A DNA stretch of 64,000 nt from Bradyrhizobium elkanii USDA 76 (lineage in GTDB: Bacteria; Pseudomonadota; Alphaproteobacteria; Rhizobiales; Xanthobacteraceae), in NCBI RefSeq assembly GCF_023278185.1, contig NZ_CP066356.1, positions 2,286,001 through 2,350,000 on the forward strand. The letters are read 5' to 3'. Of this stretch, positions 35,111 through 43,684 are shown piece after piece. The stretch's first letter is position 1. Every line of letters begins with the position of its first letter. The position numbers were made by a program, and so were the translations under genes. The notes below the pieces were generated by a model that saw only the letters and a program-made list of their open reading frames with translations, ran no database searches and was not told the DNA's origin.

Positions 35111-36028
35111 ATGATCGCAGCAAGCGCGGGTGTGCTTCCATTGGATGGCGCCCTTGTCGAGCCGGCTCTCTCTGCGCCCTTGTCCGCGCGCGCGGACGTC
35201 GCGGACCGTGCGCTCGTGAAACGAGGCAGTGGCGAGATCCAGCCGGTGCTCGCGCTTGCTGACATCTCGCTCTCGTTCGGCGGCGTCGCCGCACTGCGCG
35301 ACATCGATCTCGAGGTCGCACAAGGCGAGATCCGCGCGGTGATCGGCCCCAACGGTGCCGGCAAGAGCTCGCTGCTCAATGTCATCAGCGGGCTCTACCG
35401 GCCGGACCGGGGCCGGGTCTGGCTCGGCGAGCATTCCTTCGGCCATGTACCTACGGCGCGGCTGGCGCAGCATGGTGTGGCGCGGACGTTCCAGAATCTC
35501 GCTGTGTTCAAGGGCCTCTCGGTGCGCGACAACGTCCTGATGGGAGTGGCGCACCGGGTCCGCGCCGGCTTTCTGCGCCAGATCGCCGGCTCGCCTCTGG
35601 CACGGCGGATCGAAGCGGAGAACCGCGCCGCCGCAGAAGACGTCATCGGCTTCCTGCACCTTCGCGAGGTGTGCGACCGCGCCGCCGGAACCTTGCCCTA
35701 TGGTTTGCAGAAGTGCGTCGAGTTGGCGCGTGCGCCGGTGGCGCGGCCGTCGCTTTTGCTGCTCGACGAGCCCTTTGCGGGCGTCACGCTCGGCGAGAAG
35801 CACGAATTGGCCGCGCATGTCCGCAACGCCCGCGACAGCTATGGCGCCACCATCGTCCTAATCGAGCATGACATCGGTGTGGTGATGGGGCTGTCCGATC
35901 GCGTCGCGGTGCTCGACTATGGCCGCAAAATCGCCGACGGCACGCCGGACCAGGTGCGGTCCGACCAGGCGGTGGTCGATGCCTATCTCGGCGTCGCGCA
36001 TGCGGACGAAACGGAGCTCGCACTTTGA
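35111..36028 (+). CDS. Branched-chain-type ABC transporter ATPase (LivG-like)
   Basis: A 305-residue ABC ATPase starting at the ATG at 35111 (a GTG at 35105 is possible). Walker A is GPNGAGKSS, the Q-loop VARTFQNLAVFKGL, and Walker B SLLLLDEPFAGV. The signature LPYGLQKCVELARA is a divergent form of the Liv-type SYGxQRRLEIARA. The LivG-type INGxF insert lies after the first strand. A 50-residue extension precedes the domain. The stop overlaps the start of the next gene (TGATG), indicating coupled translation. It energises import of the compound bound by the periplasmic protein at 37995. Confidence 0.88.
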   Translation: MIAASAGVLPLDGALVEPALSAPLSARADVADRALVKRGSGEIQPVLALADISLSFGGVAALRDIDLEVAQGEIRAVIGPNGAGKSSLLNVISGLYRPDRGRVWLGEHSFGHVPTARLAQHGVARTFQNLAVFKGLSVRDNVLMGVAHRVRAGFLRQIAGSPLARRIEAENRAAAEDVIGFLHLREVCDRAAGTLPYGLQKCVELARAPVARPSLLLLDEPFAGVTLGEKHELAAHVRNARDSYGATIVLIEHDIGVVMGLSDRVAVLDYGRKIADGTPDQVRSDQAVVDAYLGVAHADETELAL

Positions 36029-36918
36029 TGTTTGACTATCAATTCCTCATCGAAGTGCTGGTGGGCGGCCTGCTGTCGGGCGTGATGTATTCGCTGGTCG
36101 CGATCGGCTTCGTGGTGATTTACAAGACTTCGGGGGTGCTCAACTTCGCGCAGGGCGCGATGCTGCTGTTCGCGGCGCTGACCTTCGTCAGTCTGGTCGA
36201 GCGCGGCGTCGCGCTTCCGCTTGCGCTGCTGGCGACACTCGCGATCATGGTCGCGCTCGGTGTCGCGGTCGAGCGCACGGTGTTGCGGCCGCTGGTCAAC
36301 CAGCCGCCGATCACCTTGTTCATGGCGACGCTGGGGCTGTCCTATGTGATCGAAGGCGCGGCGCAGCTGTTGTGGGGCACCCAAGTCCACGGCCTCGACA
36401 TCGGCATCAGCGACGTGCCGCTCGATATCGTCGGCGTCTTCATCAGCCGGTTCGATCTGTTCGCGGCGGCGGTGGCGGGCAGCCTGGTTGCGCTGTTCGC
36501 GCTGTTCTTCCGCACCACGCGGACAGGGCTGTCGTTCCGCGCCGTCGCCGACGATCCGTTTGCAGCACTTGCGGTCGGCCTTCGCCTGCCGCGGGTGTGG
36601 GCCATCGTGTGGACGGTCGCCGGCATCGTTGCGCTGGTCGCCGGATTGCTGTGGGGCGCGCGGCTCGGCGTGCAGTTCTCGCTGTCGCTGGTGGTGCTCA
36701 AGGCGCTGCCGGTGCTCGTGCTCGGCGGCTTCGATTCGATCGCCGGCGCCATCGTCGGGGGCCTCCTAATCGGCGCGATCGAGAAGCTCGCCGAGGTCTA
36801 TGTCGGCCCGTTGGTCGGCGGCGGCATCGAGGCTTGGGCGGGCTATGTCGTCGCGCTGGTATTCCTATTGGTGCGGCCCTCGGGACTGTTCGGGCAGAAG
36901 CTGGTCGAGAGGGTCTAG
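36028..36918 (+). CDS. Branched-chain-type ABC transporter permease (LivH-like)
   Basis: A 296-residue permease with about eight hydrophobic helices. LVGGLLSGVMYSLVAIGFVV and YKTSGVLNFAQGAMLLFAAL are the LivH N-terminal signature, and RAVADDPFAALAVGLRLPRV is the coupling-loop region. The ATG at 36028 shares one base with the livG stop. It would form the channel with the LivM-like partner. The cargo is inferred from the operon to be an organosulfur compound. Confidence 0.9.
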   Translation: MFDYQFLIEVLVGGLLSGVMYSLVAIGFVVIYKTSGVLNFAQGAMLLFAALTFVSLVERGVALPLALLATLAIMVALGVAVERTVLRPLVNQPPITLFMATLGLSYVIEGAAQLLWGTQVHGLDIGISDVPLDIVGVFISRFDLFAAAVAGSLVALFALFFRTTRTGLSFRAVADDPFAALAVGLRLPRVWAIVWTVAGIVALVAGLLWGARLGVQFSLSLVVLKALPVLVLGGFDSIAGAIVGGLLIGAIEKLAEVYVGPLVGGGIEAWAGYVVALVFLLVRPSGLFGQKLVERV

Positions 36919-36921
36919 CAC

Positions 36922-37992
36922 ATGGACGCAACCTCGAACCCGCGCCAGACCCTCCCCGTCATCGACCGCATCCTGATCGGCATCGGCGCAGTGATTACGT
37001 TCGGCGTGATCCCGCTCGCCGGTTCGGATTATTTGATGGACGCGGTTCTGACGCCGTTCCTCGCGCTGGCGCTCGCCGCGGTCGGGCTCAACGTCCTCAC
37101 CGGCTATGCCGGGCAGGTGTCGCTCGGCTCGGCCGCGTTCCTCGCGGTCGGCGCCTATGCCGCCTACAATCTGCATCTCCGTTTGCCCGAGTTGCCGCTG
37201 CTGCTCGACCTGGTGCTGGCCGGCCTCGTCGCGGCCGCGATCGGCATCGTGTTCGGGCTGCCGAGCCTGCGGCTGCGCGGGTTCTATCTCGCGGTCTCGA
37301 CGCTCGCGGCGCAGTTCTTCGTACAATGGGCGCTGACCAAGTTCGGCTGGTTCTCCAACGACAATCCGTCCGGCGTGATCGATGCGCCAGCGCTGACCAT
37401 CGCCGGCTATTCCTTCACCAGCGCGGCGGGCCGCTACCTGTTCTCGCTGGCCGTCGTGACGGTGGCGACGATCCTGACCTTGCTGCTGCTGCAATCGCAG
37501 ACCGGCCGCAACTTCATCGCGGTCCGCGATCACGAGATCGCGGCAAAGGTGATCGGTGTGCCGCTGCTACGGACCAAGCTGCTGGCGTTCGGCGTATCCT
37601 CGTTCCTGATCGGGGTCGCTGGGGTGCTGTGGGCCTTTGCCTACCTGCGCACAGTCGAGCCGGCCGGCTTCAATCTCGATCGCTCGTTCCAGATCCTCTT
37701 CATCATCATCATCGGTGGATTGGCATCGCTGCGCGGCGCGTTCCTCGGCGCGGCCTTCATCGTGGTGTTTCCGCTGATCCTGTCGCGGCTCGGCGCGGCT
37801 CTGCTCGGTGGCGTGTTCGACTCCGGCGTGCTGGAGATGAGCCAGCGCATCGTGATCGGTGCGCTGATCATCGCCTTTTTGATCGCGGAGCCGCGCGGAT
37901 TGATCGCGCTGTGGGACCGGTTTCGCGCGGCGTCGGCCGCGTGGACCGGCCTCCGCAAGACGTTTCCTGCAACTGACACATCAAGGAGCTGA
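36922..37992 (+). CDS. Branched-chain-type ABC transporter permease (LivM-like)
   Basis: A 356-residue permease starting three nt after the livH stop. GLNVLTGYAGQVSLGSAAFL is the LivM signature, and IAVRDHEIAAKVIGVPLLR is the ATPase-contacting loop. GGLASLRGAFLGAAFIVVFP follows. About nine to ten hydrophobic segments are present. It pairs with LivH in the channel. Close spacing shows a single transcript. Confidence 0.9.
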   Translation: MDATSNPRQTLPVIDRILIGIGAVITFGVIPLAGSDYLMDAVLTPFLALALAAVGLNVLTGYAGQVSLGSAAFLAVGAYAAYNLHLRLPELPLLLDLVLAGLVAAAIGIVFGLPSLRLRGFYLAVSTLAAQFFVQWALTKFGWFSNDNPSGVIDAPALTIAGYSFTSAAGRYLFSLAVVTVATILTLLLLQSQTGRNFIAVRDHEIAAKVIGVPLLRTKLLAFGVSSFLIGVAGVLWAFAYLRTVEPAGFNLDRSFQILFIIIIGGLASLRGAFLGAAFIVVFPLILSRLGAALLGGVFDSGVLEMSQRIVIGALIIAFLIAEPRGLIALWDRFRAASAAWTGLRKTFPATDTSRS

Positions 37993-37994
37993 CG

Positions 37995-39323
37995 ATGAGG
38001 TTTCGACACTTGAAATTCGCGCTGGGGGTAGTGGGCGTCCTTGCATTTGCTGGAGCACCGGCGGTCCACGCCGACGAGCAGTTCTTTCCGCTGCAAAGCT
38101 ATCGGGTTGGCCCCTATGCCGCCGGCGGCACCGGCTTCTTCGGCGGCTTCATCGACTATCTGAACCTAATCAATATCCGCGACGGCGGCGTCAACGGCGT
38201 AAAACTGACCTGGGACGAGGGCGAGACCCAGTACGAGGTCGAGCGCGGCGTCGAAGTCTATGAGCGGTTGAAGAACCGGCTCGGCGTCGCTGCCTGGAAT
38301 CCGCTGTCGGTCGGCATCGCCTACGCCATGATCGACCGCATCACCAAGGACAAGGTGCCGCTGATCACCGTCAACCATGGCCGGACCGATTCGACCGACG
38401 GTCGCGTCTTTCCCTACGTCTTCCCGCTGCTGCTCAATCCTTACAGCGAGACCTCGGGTATCGTGAACTACATCGCGAGCCGCGAAGGCGGCGTCGACAG
38501 GCTCAAGGACAAGAAAATCGTCGTGCTCTATCACGGCTCGCCCTACGGCAAGGAGACGATCCCGATCTACAAGCTCCTCGCGGACAAGTATCATTTCAGC
38601 GTCGAGCAGATCGAGGTGCCGCATCCCGGCAACGAGCAGCAGTCGCAGTGGCTCTCGATCCGGCGCGCCAAGCCCGACTATGTGGTGCTGCGCGGCTGGG
38701 GCGTGATGAATCCGGTGGCGCTGAAGACCGCGCAGAAGGTCGGCTTCCCGGCCGACCACATCATCGGTAATGTCTGGTCCAATTCCGAGGAAGACGTGAT
38801 CCCAGCGGGCGACGCAGCCAAAGGCTATATCGCGATCACCACGCAAGCCTCCGGTGCCGAATATCCGGTGCTGCAAGAGGTGATCAAGACCGTCTATGGC
38901 GCAGGGAAGGGCAATCTCGACGACAAGAAGCGGATCGGCAGCGTCTACCACAACCTCGGCATCGTGAACGGCATCCTCAACGTCGAGGCGATCAGGATCG
39001 CGCAGGCCAAGTTCGGCGAGCGCACGCTGACCGGCGACGAGGTGCGCTGGGGCTTTGAGCATCTGCAACTGAATCCGGCGCGGGTCGAGGCGCTCGGCGC
39101 CAAGGGGCTGTTCCATTCGATCAACGTCACTTGGGACAATCACGAGGGCGACGGCCGCGTCACCTTCCAGCAGTGGGATGGCGCGAAGTGGAAGGTGGTG
39201 TCGGACTGGATCGCGCCGGACTGGGCGTCCCTGCGGCCGATCATCGAGAAGTCCGCGGCCGCCTATGCCCAGGAGCATGGCATCACGCCCCGCACCTCCG
39301 GCGACGATCCGGTCAGCCAGTAA
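37995..39323 (+). CDS. Periplasmic substrate-binding protein of Liv-type ABC transporter
   Basis: A 442-residue type I periplasmic binding protein. The signal peptide ALGVVGVLAFAGAPAVHA is followed by DEQFFPLQSYRVGPY. Liv-type landmarks are KLTWDEGETQYEVERGVEVY and KKIVVLYHGSPYGKETIP. An AAGGAG ribosome site lies just before the ATG. Compared with amino-acid-binding LivK it is longer and the ligand pocket cannot be inferred; such longer members serve many small acids and aromatics. The operon suggests a sulfone or sulfonate ligand. Confidence 0.88.
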   Translation: MRFRHLKFALGVVGVLAFAGAPAVHADEQFFPLQSYRVGPYAAGGTGFFGGFIDYLNLINIRDGGVNGVKLTWDEGETQYEVERGVEVYERLKNRLGVAAWNPLSVGIAYAMIDRITKDKVPLITVNHGRTDSTDGRVFPYVFPLLLNPYSETSGIVNYIASREGGVDRLKDKKIVVLYHGSPYGKETIPIYKLLADKYHFSVEQIEVPHPGNEQQSQWLSIRRAKPDYVVLRGWGVMNPVALKTAQKVGFPADHIIGNVWSNSEEDVIPAGDAAKGYIAITTQASGAEYPVLQEVIKTVYGAGKGNLDDKKRIGSVYHNLGIVNGILNVEAIRIAQAKFGERTLTGDEVRWGFEHLQLNPARVEALGAKGLFHSINVTWDNHEGDGRVTFQQWDGAKWKVVSDWIAPDWASLRPIIEKSAAAYAQEHGITPRTSGDDPVSQ

Positions 39324-39384
39324 TCGATCGCGCCGCTGCGGGAGCCTTGTGCCTCCCGCAGCCGGTAACTCGACGGATCGAACC

Positions 39385-40170
39385 ATGAGTGAAGTCCTGC
39401 TCTCAGTCGACGGCCTGGCCGCGACCTACAATCACGCCATCGGCGCCGTCAGCGACGTGTCGCTCGTGGTGCGGCCGGGCGAAATTGTCGCCGTGCTCGG
39501 CGCCAACGGCGCCGGCAAATCGACCACCTTGCAGGCAGTGTCGGCGCTGCTGCCCGCCCGTCGCGGCCAGATCACTGCGGGCTGCATCCTGTTCGAGGGC
39601 CACGATCTTGCCGGCATATCGGCCGCCGCGCTAGTGCGGGCCGGCATCGTGCCGGTGCTCGAAGGGCGGCACTGTTTTGCGTCGCTGACGGTCGAGGAGA
39701 ACCTCTTCACCGGCGCGATCGGGCGCGATGCGACCCGCGCCGAGACCGCAGATGATCTCGACCGCGTCTACACGCTGTTTCCGCGGCTGAAGGAGCGGCG
39801 CCGTTCGCTGGCCGGGCTGACCTCCGGCGGCGAGCAGCAGATGACAGCGATCGGCCGCGCCCTGATGTCGCGGCCGCGGCTGCTGGTGCTCGATGAGCCG
39901 TCGATGGGGCTGGCGCCGCTCGTCGTGGAGGGGATTCTTCGCGCGCTCAAACAGCTCAATGCCGAGCAGGGTCTGTCGATCCTGGTCGCGGAGCAGAACT
40001 CGACGGTGGCGCTACGCTTCGCCGACCACGCTGTCGTGCTCGAGAACGGCCGCAGCGTGCTCGCGGGTGCCGCCGCCGAGCTGCGGCGGCGCGGCGACAT
40101 CAAGACGCTCTATCTCGGCGGATCGTCACAAGTCGATCCGAGCCGGCAGCCGACCCAGGCTGTCGCTTGA
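39385..40170 (+). CDS. Branched-chain-type ABC transporter ATPase (LivF-like)
   Basis: A 261-residue ABC ATPase starting at the ATG at 39385. Walker A is GANGAGKST, the signature is LTSGGEQQMTAIGRAL, and Walker B LLVLDEPSMGLAP; the last two are diagnostic for LivF. It completes the five-part Liv transporter. The 61-nt gap before it is the largest so far within the operon. Confidence 0.92.
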   Translation: MSEVLLSVDGLAATYNHAIGAVSDVSLVVRPGEIVAVLGANGAGKSTTLQAVSALLPARRGQITAGCILFEGHDLAGISAAALVRAGIVPVLEGRHCFASLTVEENLFTGAIGRDATRAETADDLDRVYTLFPRLKERRRSLAGLTSGGEQQMTAIGRALMSRPRLLVLDEPSMGLAPLVVEGILRALKQLNAEQGLSILVAEQNSTVALRFADHAVVLENGRSVLAGAAAELRRRGDIKTLYLGGSSQVDPSRQPTQAVA

Positions 40171-40195
40171 CATCAACCCGGACAGGAGAACGACC

Positions 40196-41392
40196 ATGGC
40201 CCAAGAAAATCTCGCCCGAAAGATCGACGACGACGTCTATGCAAGACTCGACGCCGCGATCGACGCCACCGTGAAGGTGAACGCCGATCGCAACGACAAG
40301 GAGAGCCGGTTTCCGCGCGAGAATCTGCGCGCGCTGTCGGAGGCCGGATGGACCGGCGTGCTGAACGAGGTGCAGCATGGCGGGCTCGGTCTCGCTCACG
40401 TCGACTTCGCCGAAGCCGCGTATCGCATCGGGCAAGCCGATGCCTCGACCGGCCTCGTCTATGTGATGCATGTCGGCGCGGCCCAAACTATCAATCTGTT
40501 CGGCAGCGCCGACCAGAAGGAGCGCTGGCTCAAATCCAACAATGGTGGTCTGCTCGGCACCTATTCGACCAGCGAGCGCGCCACCGGCGGGCACTGGTGG
40601 TACAATCTCTCGGAAGCCTCGCGCGACGGCGAGGATTATCTCGTCAATGCCGAGAAGTCGTTCACGACCAGCTCGGGTCAGGCCGACTACTATGTGGTAC
40701 AGACGCGCACGCCCGGCGCAAAGGACCAGGCCGATATCGTGTTCTTCATCGTCGACGGCAAGGCCCAAGGGATCGAATCACGGCCTTGGGATGCGCTCGG
40801 CGTGCGGGCCAATCATTCAGGTCCGATCCGCTACAGCAATGTGCGGGTGCCACAGCGCGACCGGCTCGGCACCGAGGGGCAGGGCAAGGAGATCATCTAT
40901 GACGGCGTGTCGCCGGTTTATCTGATCGGGCTCGGCGCGGTCTGGGAAGGCGTGGCGCGCGGAGCGCTGAACGCGGCGGTGGCGCACACCACGAGCTTCG
41001 TGCACAAGGATCGGAATAAGAGCCTATCGGATTACCAGGCGATCCGGCAGGAGCTCGGCGCCGCCAAGGTGCTGGTCGAGACCTTGCGGCCGTGGCGCAA
41101 CGAGCTCGCAGCGCGACTCGACGTGCTGTGGCGCGCCGGCAGGCCGCAGAGCGAGATCCTGATTCCGCTGACCGAATTCAAGGTGCACGCCGCCGAGGTC
41201 GCCAACAAGGTCGCGGCCACCGCGCTGACCGTGACCGGGGGCTATGGCTACCATCGCGGTCCGATCGAGCGCTCCTATCGAGACGCGCGCGCCGCGATCG
41301 CGATGGGCCCATCCAATGTGATCGCACGCGACTGGATCGGCAAGGCGCTGGTCGGCTTGCCGTTGGAACTGTTCTACGAGGGCGGAGAGTAA
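40196..41392 (+). CDS. Acyl-CoA-dehydrogenase-fold flavoprotein (SfnB/DszC-like)
   Basis: A 398-residue protein of the acyl-CoA dehydrogenase fold. ACAGGAGAA lies at the right distance from the ATG at 40196. TYSTSERATGGHWWYNLSEA and YLVNAEKSFTTSSGQADYYV match the SfnB/DszC branch, whose members are flavin-dependent monooxygenases or desulfurisation-related enzymes rather than true acyl-CoA dehydrogenases. YGYHRGPIERSYRDARAAIA is in the C-terminal helical domain. It follows the transporter and, with SfnG at the operon start, brackets it. The likely role is oxidation of the imported sulfur compound. Confidence 0.85.
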   Translation: MAQENLARKIDDDVYARLDAAIDATVKVNADRNDKESRFPRENLRALSEAGWTGVLNEVQHGGLGLAHVDFAEAAYRIGQADASTGLVYVMHVGAAQTINLFGSADQKERWLKSNNGGLLGTYSTSERATGGHWWYNLSEASRDGEDYLVNAEKSFTTSSGQADYYVVQTRTPGAKDQADIVFFIVDGKAQGIESRPWDALGVRANHSGPIRYSNVRVPQRDRLGTEGQGKEIIYDGVSPVYLIGLGAVWEGVARGALNAAVAHTTSFVHKDRNKSLSDYQAIRQELGAAKVLVETLRPWRNELAARLDVLWRAGRPQSEILIPLTEFKVHAAEVANKVAATALTVTGGYGYHRGPIERSYRDARAAIAMGPSNVIARDWIGKALVGLPLELFYEGGE

Positions 41393-41475
41393 AGCCTCGC
41401 GGCCTGCACTCCACAGGCTCGGAAATACCGTTCCCTACCGTCGCTAGTCGACCGCGAACCGTGAGTTGTGCAAGC

Positions 41476-42759
41476 TTAGAGGCCTTTCAGAAGGCGTTGG
41501 CAGTCTTTGGTTCGCTCGATCAGCTTTGCGGCAAGGCGCTGGATAACGGCGTTATCTAGCCCTTCCGCTTGCGCGGTAGCGCACACGCCGCTTACGCTGT
41601 CCGGAAGCAGATCGGCCAAGGAGTTCAGTCCCGCAATGACTTTTTCCGCATCGAAACGGATTTCGCGGGCGAATTTCCGCCATTCACGCGCACCTATTTG
41701 ACCAAGCTTGTATTCCCCACCAATCTTCATCGCGAGCTTCATCTTTTGCAGATCAACATCGTCGTAGGGAAGGATGCTGGCGATATCGTAGAGTGGCGCA
41801 AGCCGCACCGTTGGGCCGTTGGCTAGCAGTAATGAGTAGTTCTTGGCGTGCGCATCGGTCCCCCCGATGAGCCAATTGAAGCCGAGAGCATCGATGAACG
41901 TATCGATATCATCAACGCTCTCGGTGGAATGGGTACGTAAGAGTTCGATAATATCCGTGGCGGACGGGCCGCCTTCGCTTTGATATTTCCTGGTTGGCAT
42001 GATGCCGCGTGCCTGGCACACGTCCTCTTGATGGACGCGAATGACGTGATTGCCACTGAACTGCCGATCGTAGCGTTCGACGACAATGGCGACCTCATTC
42101 TCAAACCGCATGACCTTTGTTTCGGCGACAGGCAAGCCGAGATTACGCGCGAGATTGAGGCAGATATGTTCGTTCTCGGCATGGCCGTCGAAATAGCCGG
42201 TCGGCGGCTTCAGGATATGCGTTGTCGGAATGCGTCCGGACGGTATACCCCATTGTCCTCTTTGCAGAAGCAGTGCGGTTTTCGGCTGTGCACCGGCGAG
42301 GCTGAATTGCCCCGTATCACGCGGCAGCCGCCACGCGGCATGATCTTCTCTCAATGCTTGCAGACGTTTTGCGACGGCTGCTTCGTCAAGCCACTCAACC
42401 TTGTCGTCCGTACCGCTTTGCAATTTCTCCAAACGATCGGGCGTGACGAATTGAATGGCGCCGGCGCAGTCTTCGCCGACATGAGAAATCAGGGCAAACA
42501 CATTGCGGGCCGAGACCTGAAACTTCTTCGCCCAACGATCGAGAACGCGCTCATTGTCCGGGAGCAGTCCCCATAGAAAGGCCTGAACAGCGGCGGGGCC
42601 GTGTTCCTCGGCCGCGAGTGGCATGGAGAGCGAAATGGGGTATGCGTCCCTCGTTTGCCGCCAATCGCTGTCATAGACAAAGGTGAGACGGCCACGAGCG
42701 TCGTTGTGCACGCGGCCGACTTCCCTGCCGTCCAGAAGCGCGATGAGTTCGTTGGTCAT
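41476..42759 (-). CDS. hipA: HipA-type serine/threonine kinase toxin
   Basis: A 427-residue HipA kinase. Ser153 in FSLAGAQPKTALL is the autophosphorylation site, and the active-site Asp302 lies in NWLIGGTDAHAKN and Asp325 in LAPLYDIASIL. In E. coli HipA phosphorylates glutamyl-tRNA synthetase and drives persistence. All catalytic residues are intact. Its start overlaps the hipB stop by four nt (ATGA), so the operon is hipB-hipA. It is near the left end of an eroded island, typical for such modules. Confidence 0.93.
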   Translation of the reverse strand: MTNELIALLDGREVGRVHNDARGRLTFVYDSDWRQTRDAYPISLSMPLAAEEHGPAAVQAFLWGLLPDNERVLDRWAKKFQVSARNVFALISHVGEDCAGAIQFVTPDRLEKLQSGTDDKVEWLDEAAVAKRLQALREDHAAWRLPRDTGQFSLAGAQPKTALLLQRGQWGIPSGRIPTTHILKPPTGYFDGHAENEHICLNLARNLGLPVAETKVMRFENEVAIVVERYDRQFSGNHVIRVHQEDVCQARGIMPTRKYQSEGGPSATDIIELLRTHSTESVDDIDTFIDALGFNWLIGGTDAHAKNYSLLLANGPTVRLAPLYDIASILPYDDVDLQKMKLAMKIGGEYKLGQIGAREWRKFAREIRFDAEKVIAGLNSLADLLPDSVSGVCATAQAEGLDNAVIQRLAAKLIERTKDCQRLLKGL

Positions 42760-43043
42760 GGCCTGCTCTTTTTGGCTTTTGACACGATTGCGTTGATATC
42801 AACGACTGGCTTTTCTAAACCGCGGCCATGGGGTTGTTCGCTGCCTGCGTCTAGACGGATGCCGAGTGCGTCAAGAGCGCGGAGCACTAGGCCGAGTTCA
42901 GCGCGCGCGTGGCCGCGCTCAACCTCAATAACCCACTGACGGCTGACGCCAATGCGCTTGGCGAGGCTCGACTGGTCGAGCTTGAGGCGTTTGCGTGTGC
43001 CTCGAATGATGGCCCCGAGATCGGCCGACGTGCGTATGAGCAT
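42756..43043 (-). CDS. hipB: HipB-type antitoxin, XRE-family repressor
   Basis: A 95-residue Xre-type helix-turn-helix protein. LDQSSLAKRIGVSRQWVIEV is the DNA-binding helix pair, and ALGIRLDAGSEQ follows. The disordered C-terminus (about 65-95) is longer than in E. coli HipB. It would neutralise HipA and repress the operon through the operators at 43056-43151. The ATG at 43041-43043 lies 13 nt from the first operator. Confidence 0.9.
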   Translation of the reverse strand: MLIRTSADLGAIIRGTRKRLKLDQSSLAKRIGVSRQWVIEVERGHARAELGLVLRALDALGIRLDAGSEQPHGRGLEKPVVDINAIVSKAKKSRP

Positions 43044-43055
43044 GGCAATTCAGAA

Positions 43056-43151
43056 TGTTGACGTTCGCTTACATTACCATATGTCACCGTTCGGCGACAA
43101 CTGAAAATGTCAGCGAACGTCGACTTTTGAAAATGTCATCGTTCGGTAACA
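43056..43151. promoter_or_regulatory. Four 18-bp operator repeats with 26-bp spacing upstream of hipBA
   Basis: Four related 18-mers begin at 43056, 43082, 43108 and 43134: TGTTGACGTTCGCTTACA, TGTCACCGTTCGGCGACA, TGTCAGCGAACGTCGACT and TGTCATCGTTCGGTAACA. Each is an imperfect dyad of TGTCR-N8-YGACA type. Starts are exactly 26 bp apart, about 2.5 helical turns. They are the probable HipB binding sites and cover the promoter. Confidence 0.8.
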
Positions 43152-43684
43152 CGCGCAGGTTTGTGCCTAGACTAGAAAAATATAATCAGATCAATTAATT
43201 ATCCTTATGAATCGAGCTCCGGAAAAATCTTTTTAACGGCTCCTTGATAGCCTGGGACGAGCGAGAATTGGCCTGTCGAGGAGATAGCGATGCCTGTCGC
43301 CATATATGAAAGATCTGGGTCCGAAAGGATTTTCGGCCGAAGGTTAGAGGTCCCGAGGGCGCAGCCGATGGCTACGAAAAAGTCTCACGCCAAAGCAGGC
43401 AAGTTAAACCGTTCCGACCTCGTCGAAGATGCCAGATATCCATATTTGGTGGGGCACGACAAAGATGCACCGCAAGTACATCGGTATGTAATCAAAGCCT
43501 CGTAGGAGCTCTACGCCGTCCTCCAAAGCGCACCGGACGATCAGACGGCGACATTCCGTTCGCTCATTGGCGCGCGCCTACTCCGACTACAGCAACGTGC
43601 TCGATCGCCGCAGCGTCTCCTACAGAACCAACGTCAGCAGCCGCTGTGGTCGGGATCGATCCCGAGTGATTGAAAGACTCCCGA
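43152..43684. other. Stretch without recognisable genes
   Basis: About 530 nt from the operator array to the Toprim-protein remnant. A short frame at 43290-43505 (plus) has no ribosome-binding site I trust or domain. This probably holds the 5' promoter of hipBA and eroded DNA. Confidence 0.45.

Noticed and set aside
43056..43151. Possible CRISPR array
   Set aside because: Repeats are 18 bp, imperfect dyads with 8-bp gaps, only four units and no cas genes. Operators for HipB explain them better.
43290..43505. A 71-residue plus-strand frame after the hipBA operators
   Set aside because: No domain or confident ribosome-binding site; kept only as part of the unassigned stretch.
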